Shown one piece after another: positions 18,252 through 21,962 of a stretch of DNA of 21,962 nucleotides. The DNA lies in IMG/VR virus record IMGVR_UViG_3300030104_004678, positions 1 to 21,962 of that record. One strand, written 5' to 3'. The notes beneath the pieces were generated by a model. The model ran no database searches and was not told where the DNA came from. It saw only the letters and a program-made list of their open reading frames with translations. Every line of letters begins with the position of its first letter. Position 1 is the first letter of the stretch. Made by a program: the position numbers and the translations under genes. The stretch is from a virus.

Positions 18252-18506
18252 TTAAACATCATCGTCAAGGTTACCGAAAGACTCCTTTGCTTTATCCTGA
18301 AATTCTTCTCGGACTTCTTCTTCGGGGTCTTTCGTCTTAGTAAGTGCATCAGCCACATCATCAACACAAAACCTGTAAGTATTACCTACTTTTATGTAAG
18401 TATCTTTAGGTATCTGATTCTGACGTACCCATGCACGGATTGTAGATATGGATACTGAAAAGTATTTAGCCACATCTTCTATTGGTACATATCTTGGATT
18501 GTCCAT
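18252..18506 (-). CDS. Small helix-turn-helix DNA-binding protein (MerR/excisionase type)
   Basis: The protein has 84 residues. Residues 6-53 (YVPIEDVAKYFSVSISTIRA, then a WVRQNQIP turn, a KVGNTYRF wing and VDDVADAL) fit the winged helix-turn-helix of the MerR-like/excisionase group (HTH_17). Residues 54-84 are a charged tail ending in LDDDV. Such proteins act as excisionases or small regulators; with no integrase in the window and a lytic-looking gene set, a transcriptional or replication-linked role is more likely. The ATG shares its A with the upstream TAA (TAATG), so it is probably co-translated with the coiled-coil protein. It could bind the palindrome at 18935-18944 and control its own transcript, but this is a guess from proximity. 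Confidence 0.8.
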   Translation of the reverse strand: MDNPRYVPIEDVAKYFSVSISTIRAWVRQNQIPKDTYIKVGNTYRFCVDDVADALTKTKDPEEEVREEFQDKAKESFGNLDDDV

Positions 18507-18898
18507 TATGATTTCCTCACTGCTATTGCGTACTCCGTGTCTTTGTTAAGTCCTTGCGGAAGTACTTCGGGGTTTTCCTCCAAAAATTGTTTCATATTAG
18601 TTTGGTTAATACGCTTGTCCAAGAGTTCGGGTACGCCATGCTCCAGTATAAACTTATGCATAGACTCCCAATCACTTGTCCAGTATTTACTTTTAACTGA
18701 CCTATAAAACAAACCTTCAGAAGTTCTAACACTCTCAACATTCTGCTGTGCACAGTAGTTAAGAAGTGCATTCTTTATTTTCTCTAATTGCTCAACAAGC
18801 ATGTCATCTTCAGCCTTAAAAGTTTTAGACAACTCTGCCCGTTTTGCTCTTATTTTTATATATGCCTTTGTCAATTTATCGGCAGATACTTCACTCAT
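18506..18898 (-). CDS. Conserved phage coiled-coil protein, early-region type
   Basis: The protein has 130 residues: a charged helix or coiled coil at 1-55 (KLTKAYIKIRAKRAELSKTF, VEQLEKIKNALLNYC), followed by a small alpha/beta part with ESVRTSEGLFYRSVKSKYW and NQTNMKQFLEENPEVLPQGL. I recall this architecture from many phage early regions, where it is listed as hypothetical; it is loosely like Gp157-type proteins (a coiled coil then a small beta unit) but that assignment is weak. ATG at 18898 has AGGAGA at 18904-18909 five bases upstream, the best ribosome-binding site in this region. It is the first gene after the predicted promoter at 18928-18956, which implies early or strong expression. 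No catalytic motif is seen. The function is unknown. Confidence 0.75.
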   Translation of the reverse strand: MSEVSADKLTKAYIKIRAKRAELSKTFKAEDDMLVEQLEKIKNALLNYCAQQNVESVRTSEGLFYRSVKSKYWTSDWESMHKFILEHGVPELLDKRINQTNMKQFLEENPEVLPQGLNKDTEYAIAVRKS

Positions 18899-18927
18899 GA
18901 ATGTCTCCTGTTATTATCATATTGTTA

Positions 18928-18956
18928 TATATAGTTACTAGTAATGTCTTAGTCAA
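18928..18956 (-). promoter_or_regulatory. Predicted sigma70-like promoter for the downstream replication genes
   Basis: On the minus strand, TTGACT (18951-18956) matches the -35 consensus in five of six bases, and TATATA (18928-18933) serves as a -10, with a 17-base spacer. The -35 uses the last codons of the helicase gene (CTT GAC TAA). The expected start site would leave a leader of roughly 20 bases before the ATG at 18898, with AGGAGA inside it. The -10 matches TATAAT only in four of six bases, and the surrounding AT-richness makes chance matches easier. Confidence 0.55.
18935..18944. promoter_or_regulatory. Palindrome in the promoter spacer, possible operator
   Basis: TTACTAGTAA is a perfect 10-base palindrome lying wholly between the predicted -35 and -10. 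This is a classic place for a repressor site. No second copy was noticed in the other intergenic gaps of the window. Confidence 0.45.
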
Positions 18957-20484
18957 GTAATTCTTTGTAAAGTTCTATTATTTTTGTGTGTACGTCTATT
19001 TTATTATCTAATAGCCTGTAAACGTGTTTTTCTGCAGCAGAACCTTGTAGCTGGACAACTGTACATTTATGTGTCTGTCCTGACCTGTGAACACGTGCGT
19101 TTGCTTGAGCATATGTTTCTAAAGAACTTGTTGGTGACCACCACACAACGGTGTTAGCGGCTGTTAACGTGACACCGTGTGCTGCCGCCTGTGGTTGTAT
19201 AACCAGAACACGTGGGCTATCTGTTTCTTGAAACTGTTTAAATATAGCTGTCCGTTGTGGTGCAGATACATCGCCTCTTATTATGTTAGTTGCTATACCA
19301 TCTGCTCTAAGCTTGTCGGTTAATATATCTATTACATGTTTAAATGGAACAAATACCAAGACCTTTTTGCTTGACTCATCAATAACTTCTTTTAAGACCT
19401 TATACCTATGTTGTATATCAAACTCTAAAGTCTCGCCATCATCAGTGTACACTGCTCCTGCTGATATTTGTAGTAACTTGTTCATACCCACAGCACTATT
19501 CATAGCTGTTACCTGTTCGCCAGTGATGTTCATAATTAACTTTGTTTTCAGTAGTTTGTAATATTTTATTTGCTGACGGGTAAGTTCTACTTCACGCTTT
19601 ACATAAATCATTGGTGGTAAATCCAAGCACTCATCTTTGGTAAATCGTATGGCAGGCTGTAAGGCATTGAACACTATTTCCTTTGCATTTGCTTTTGGTA
19701 CCCATTTAAACTGTGTGACCTTATTCATTACCATGTCACGGAAAGAACCAAAGAACCTTGGTACACTCTTCGGGTTTACCAGTTTAGCTAGACCGTACGC
19801 ATCTAAAGGACTTTGTGCAGCGGGAGTGCCTGTCATCATCCACAGCCACGTGTTATCCTGTACTATTTTATTTAGTGTCTTCCATCTCTTTGTCTGTGCA
19901 TTTTTGTAATGGGTGGCTTCATCTATAATTATTAAATTAAACCCACCCTTCTTTATTTCATCAGATACTATCTCAACACCATCATAGTTTATTATTACAA
20001 AGTCTGCGTTGTTATCTATTATCTTCTTTCGTTTACTGGCTGTACCATATGCTATGTCTACAGTTCTATGTGGTGCAAAATTAAATAGGTCAGCACCCCA
20101 AGCAGAATCCATAATTGATAGAGGACATATCACAAGCACCCTATCTACCTTACCTTCTTTCATCAAGTAGTCTGATGCCCATATTGCACTGGCAGTTTTG
20201 CCCGTGCCCTGCTCGTTAAAACAAAAAGACTTCTTGTTGATAGTGAAAAATGATGCCGTAGTCTTTTGGTGAGAGAATGGTTTATGGTTCCCTGGCCATG
20301 TATATTGTCTATGTATGGGTGATGGCACGTTAATATTTAAATCTTTAAGGGTCTGTGCTTCTTCTAAACCCCAGTTAACAACAATGTCATGGGCTGATAG
20401 TTTACGGCTTTTAGGTATTGCTTCTATGACTTTAAATGGATTGCGTAACTTAAGCAGTAACGCTTTACCGTTAAATATTCTCAA
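18949..20484 (-). CDS. SNF2-family (SF2) DNA helicase/translocase
   Basis: The protein is an ATP-driven DNA translocase of the SWI2/SNF2 type, common in phage replication modules, with probable roles in fork remodelling or recombination. Its 511 residues carry both RecA-like lobes: HQ at 72-73 (Q motif region), Walker A EQGTGKT (K96), motif Ia-like VLVICPLS (117-123), DEAT at 188-191, TGTP at 218-221, then lobe 2 with VLVFVPFKHV (375-384), HGVTLTAANTVVWWSP and motif VI QANARVHRSGQ with R464 and R467. All key residues are present. The start is TTG at 20484: AAGGAG (20491-20496) is six bases upstream and no ATG or GTG fits as well. It is separated from the upstream HNH-like gene by a 52-base gap with two palindromes. 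The family call is very sure, the process less so. Confidence 0.9.
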   Translation of the reverse strand: MRIFNGKALLLKLRNPFKVIEAIPKSRKLSAHDIVVNWGLEEAQTLKDLNINVPSPIHRQYTWPGNHKPFSHQKTTASFFTINKKSFCFNEQGTGKTASAIWASDYLMKEGKVDRVLVICPLSIMDSAWGADLFNFAPHRTVDIAYGTASKRKKIIDNNADFVIINYDGVEIVSDEIKKGGFNLIIIDEATHYKNAQTKRWKTLNKIVQDNTWLWMMTGTPAAQSPLDAYGLAKLVNPKSVPRFFGSFRDMVMNKVTQFKWVPKANAKEIVFNALQPAIRFTKDECLDLPPMIYVKREVELTRQQIKYYKLLKTKLIMNITGEQVTAMNSAVGMNKLLQISAGAVYTDDGETLEFDIQHRYKVLKEVIDESSKKVLVFVPFKHVIDILTDKLRADGIATNIIRGDVSAPQRTAIFKQFQETDSPRVLVIQPQAAAHGVTLTAANTVVWWSPTSSLETYAQANARVHRSGQTHKCTVVQLQGSAAEKHVYRLLDNKIDVHTKIIELYKELLD

Positions 20485-20490
20485 AATGTT

Positions 20491-20496
20491 CTCCTT
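20491..20496 (-). promoter_or_regulatory. Ribosome-binding site for the TTG-started helicase
   Basis: AAGGAG on the minus strand is six bases before TTG at 20484. It is a near-consensus site and decides the rare start codon. Confidence 0.7.
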
Positions 20497-20501
20497 CGCA
20501 A

Positions 20502-20515
20502 CAGACCAAGGTCTG
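20502..20515. repeat. Inverted repeat before the helicase gene
   Basis: CAGACC and GGTCTG are perfect 6-base inverted arms around AA. In RNA it would fold as a 5-base stem with a 4-base loop, ending five bases before the helicase ribosome-binding site on the minus strand. No U-run follows, so it is not a standard terminator. Confidence 0.55.
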
Positions 20516-20520
20516 CGTTT

Positions 20521-20537
20521 GTTAGTGAATCACTAAC
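20521..20537. repeat. 17-base palindrome at the stop of the HNH-like gene
   Basis: GTTAGTGA and TCACTAAC are perfect inverted arms around a single central base. The last base overlaps the TAG stop (20537-20539) of the HNH-like gene. As RNA it gives a 7-base stem with a 3-base loop; as DNA it has the symmetry of an operator. On the minus strand no U-run follows it. Confidence 0.6.
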
Positions 20538-20788
20538 TACTTCTTCTTTTTCTTTTGCCCGTTTCTACTTCTATTCTTAGACGGGCTCTCTAATTTATAA
20601 CCATCCTTATTGCTACCACCCTTGCTCAACATCTTCTTATGACTGACGTCTTTGCCTTTTCTGTTAACGCCTTTTTTATCTAAGGCTCTTCTTGCACGTT
20701 GACGTTCCATTCTGTTTGGATGTTCACCTCGGGCTTTTTGCTTCTTGTATTCTTTTTTATAAGGTCTTGGGGATTTAGTGTAAGGCAT
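20537..20788 (-). CDS. Small basic HNH-like protein
   Basis: The ATG at 20788 overlaps the stop of the nuclease gene as TGATG and has GGGAG six bases upstream; a TTG one codon earlier is possible but too close to that site. The 83-residue protein is extremely basic and ends in five Lys. The middle part, HPNRMERQRARRALDKKG then DVSHKKMLSKGGSN and YKLESPSKNRSR, follows the pattern of the small phage HNH proteins I recall (R..R..ARR...G, DHK.PL.kGG, N...S..NRS). H50, the GG pair and N72 are in place, but the Asp before the His is Ser and the usual middle Asn is Tyr, and there are no Cys for zinc. It may be a weak or dead nuclease, or a basic DNA-binding protein. It sits among replication genes, which fits either. 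Confidence 0.65.
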   Translation of the reverse strand: MPYTKSPRPYKKEYKKQKARGEHPNRMERQRARRALDKKGVNRKGKDVSHKKMLSKGGSNKDGYKLESPSKNRSRNGQKKKKK

Positions 20789-21453
20789 CAATTACTCCCA
20801 TTATGTATACATTCTATAACAACGCAGTGCCGTTTACACAACCCACTTGGGTGTGCATTCCACACGTCTTTATCATAAGCTGTTTTCATACGCTTAAAGT
20901 TAGATATCCATTTTTTCCATAGTGTTACAATCATATCATCAGTGTAGGTTTGTGCAATAAAATTATTAGATACGACAAATAATAACCCTGCGTTTATCTT
21001 CTTTACATTTGGGAAGTACCTAAATGTTGCAAGTGCCATCAATTCCAACTGACCCTTATCAGCGTATAACGCAGACTTACTTGTCTTATAGTCTACAATC
21101 CATGCTCTATCTCCATCAACTATAGCCAAGTCAACTATACCACGCCACCAAACATCATCAGCATTAAAGTCGCATGGTTGAAGTTTTTTCGTAAGACCCA
21201 TCTTCATCTCACAGTATCTATTACCTTTTTTCTTCTTGAGTGAGTCAAGCACTGGCTTCATATACATAAACTTCTTAGGTATTGGCGTGTTACCACACAT
21301 ATACTCTTCAGCCGCAGCATGTGCGTCCGTTCCGTAACGCATGGCACGAGTCTCTTCTTCTATGTAGTCCTTAGCTATTTTTACGTGGTAGAATTGTTTT
21401 GGGCATTGTTCAAATGCTTTTATTCTACTGAACGACCAAGGCGATATACTCAC
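20788..21453 (-). CDS. PD-(D/E)XK nuclease, Cas4/RecB-like
   Basis: The 221-residue protein is probably a DNA exonuclease or end-processing nuclease of the replication/recombination module. Motifs in order: SFSRIKAFEQCPKQFYH (5-23), GTDAH with H45, a candidate E82, GIVDLAIVDGD with D108, VDYKTSK with D121 and K123, and Q135 in GQLELMA. C17 together with C206, C210 and C215 near the end (GLCKRHCVVIEC) gives the one-plus-three Cys layout used for an iron-sulfur cluster in Cas4 and AddB. The start is GTG at 21453, overlapping the polymerase stop as GTGA, with GGAGA six bases upstream. All catalytic positions are present. The fold and class are confident, the cluster is inferred, and the biological substrate is unknown. 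Confidence 0.87.
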   Translation of the reverse strand: MSISPWSFSRIKAFEQCPKQFYHVKIAKDYIEEETRAMRYGTDAHAAAEEYMCGNTPIPKKFMYMKPVLDSLKKKKGNRYCEMKMGLTKKLQPCDFNADDVWWRGIVDLAIVDGDRAWIVDYKTSKSALYADKGQLELMALATFRYFPNVKKINAGLLFVVSNNFIAQTYTDDMIVTLWKKWISNFKRMKTAYDKDVWNAHPSGLCKRHCVVIECIHNGSN

Positions 21454-21962
21454 TCGCAGTCTCCATAGTTTTTACCAATTCCTGATTCGCAGTCAATCGG
21501 TAGTTTTTGTATTCCTTGAGCCCATATGGGTGCAGTTCGCATACATTCCTCTGTATATTTACGTGCATCTTCTACTTCTTCATCCCGTACACAACACACT
21601 ATCGAGTCATGAACTGTGAGAACTACACGATACTTCTTGCTGATTTCTAACATCTGTTCACCAATTATGCAACGAGCGATGGCTTGGCATATGTTCTCCA
21701 CAACCTTACCACCATATATTTTTGTGCGACCTCGCCTAGTTTGATAGTGAAAATCCATGCCTTCATCTGTTTGGTCAGCCCTTAAATCTTCGTATTTCAT
21801 CTGTAGACCTGATGGCAGTTTTAGAGAATAGTATTGAGGTAGTACTTCTATTGTGCTTTTGGGAAACTTAAACCCTTCGCCATTGACCATGTTCTTCAAC
21901 ATATGTTGTGCATTTCTCCATAACTGGCTAATCTTCCAGTTGGCATCACGATAGATACCAAT
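21450..21962 (-). CDS. Family A DNA polymerase, C-terminal part
   Basis: The replicative polymerase runs off the window edge: 170 residues are visible from position 21962 down to the TGA at 21450-21452, and the frame stays open with no in-frame start needed at the internal ATG (21902). The visible part is the end of the palm domain. It has YGGKVVENICQAIARCI, then VVLTVHDSIV, motif C of family A polymerases with catalytic Asp (VHDS where T7 has VHDE), and the closing LPIDCESGIGKNYG. The exonuclease domain and motifs A and B are outside. It overlaps the nuclease gene by four bases, implying coupled expression. The identification is strong; nothing can be said of its upstream domains. Confidence 0.9.
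   Translation of the reverse strand: MGIYRDANWKISQLWRNAQHMLKNMVNGEGFKFPKSTIEVLPQYYSLKLPSGLQMKYEDLRADQTDEGMDFHYQTRRGRTKIYGGKVVENICQAIARCIIGEQMLEISKKYRVVLTVHDSIVCCVRDEEVEDARKYTEECMRTAPIWAQGIQKLPIDCESGIGKNYGDCE

Noticed and set aside
18252-18506. Helix-turn-helix protein as an excisionase marking a temperate phage
   Set aside because: No integrase, repressor or attachment site is in the window and the surroundings are replication genes; the same fold is common in non-excisionase regulators.
20521-20560. Rho-independent terminator on the plus strand (palindrome followed by a T-rich stretch)
   Set aside because: The stem is only seven bases and weak in G+C, the T-rich stretch is interrupted and is simply the Lys codons of the minus-strand gene, and no plus-strand gene precedes it.
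1-21962. CRISPR array, tRNA genes, insertion sequences
   Set aside because: No regularly spaced identical repeats, no cloverleaf with CCA-type end and no transposase or terminal repeats were seen by eye; nearly every base is within a convincing gene.

Overview
The window reads as part of the genome of a lytic, AT-rich tailed phage, most likely a podovirus-type marine phage. The evidence is tight packing with 1- to 4-base overlaps, a run of large internal-virion type proteins ending in a 2380-residue giant, and a divergently oriented replication module with a family A DNA polymerase, a T7 gp2.5-like single-strand binding protein, an SNF2-type helicase and a Cas4/RecB-like nuclease. The family resemblances are from memory of marine (meta)viromic phages; no search was run, and neither host nor genus can be fixed from the sequence.

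Left part, plus strand (1-14484): the end of a small beta-rich structural protein, a 150-aa unknown, then five consecutive genes (706-14484) that look like the internal virion or DNA-ejection set: a 976-aa Ala/Gly-rich coiled-coil protein, a 245-aa protein with a tape-measure-like GGEFVI motif, a 303-aa protein with an MNPF...GGSRQA motif, a 681-aa helical protein, and a 2380-aa polyvalent-type protein with two HExxH zinc-protease motifs and an array of QxxLF peptides. The genes are almost contiguous, several joined by ATGA, TAATG or TAGTG overlaps, so they are probably one transcript with coupled translation. No promoter for it lies in the window.

Right part, minus strand (21962 down to 14481): C-terminal part of DNA polymerase A, a PD-(D/E)XK nuclease, a small basic HNH-like protein, an SNF2 helicase, a coiled-coil protein of a common phage family, a small helix-turn-helix protein, the single-strand binding protein, an AEP-type primase fused to a DUF927-type ATPase, and a 75-aa unknown. 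Together these supply priming, unwinding, strand protection, synthesis and nuclease processing for phage replication. A good sigma70-like promoter with a palindrome in its spacer lies between the helicase and the coiled-coil gene, and may start a sub-operon for the five genes downstream. Inverted repeats sit in the two other notable gaps (before the helicase and before the primase).

The two transcription units converge, and their stop codons are interlocked in one CTAG at 14481-14484. There is no non-coding stretch longer than about 65 bases, and I saw no tRNA, CRISPR array, insertion sequence, integrase or attachment site.
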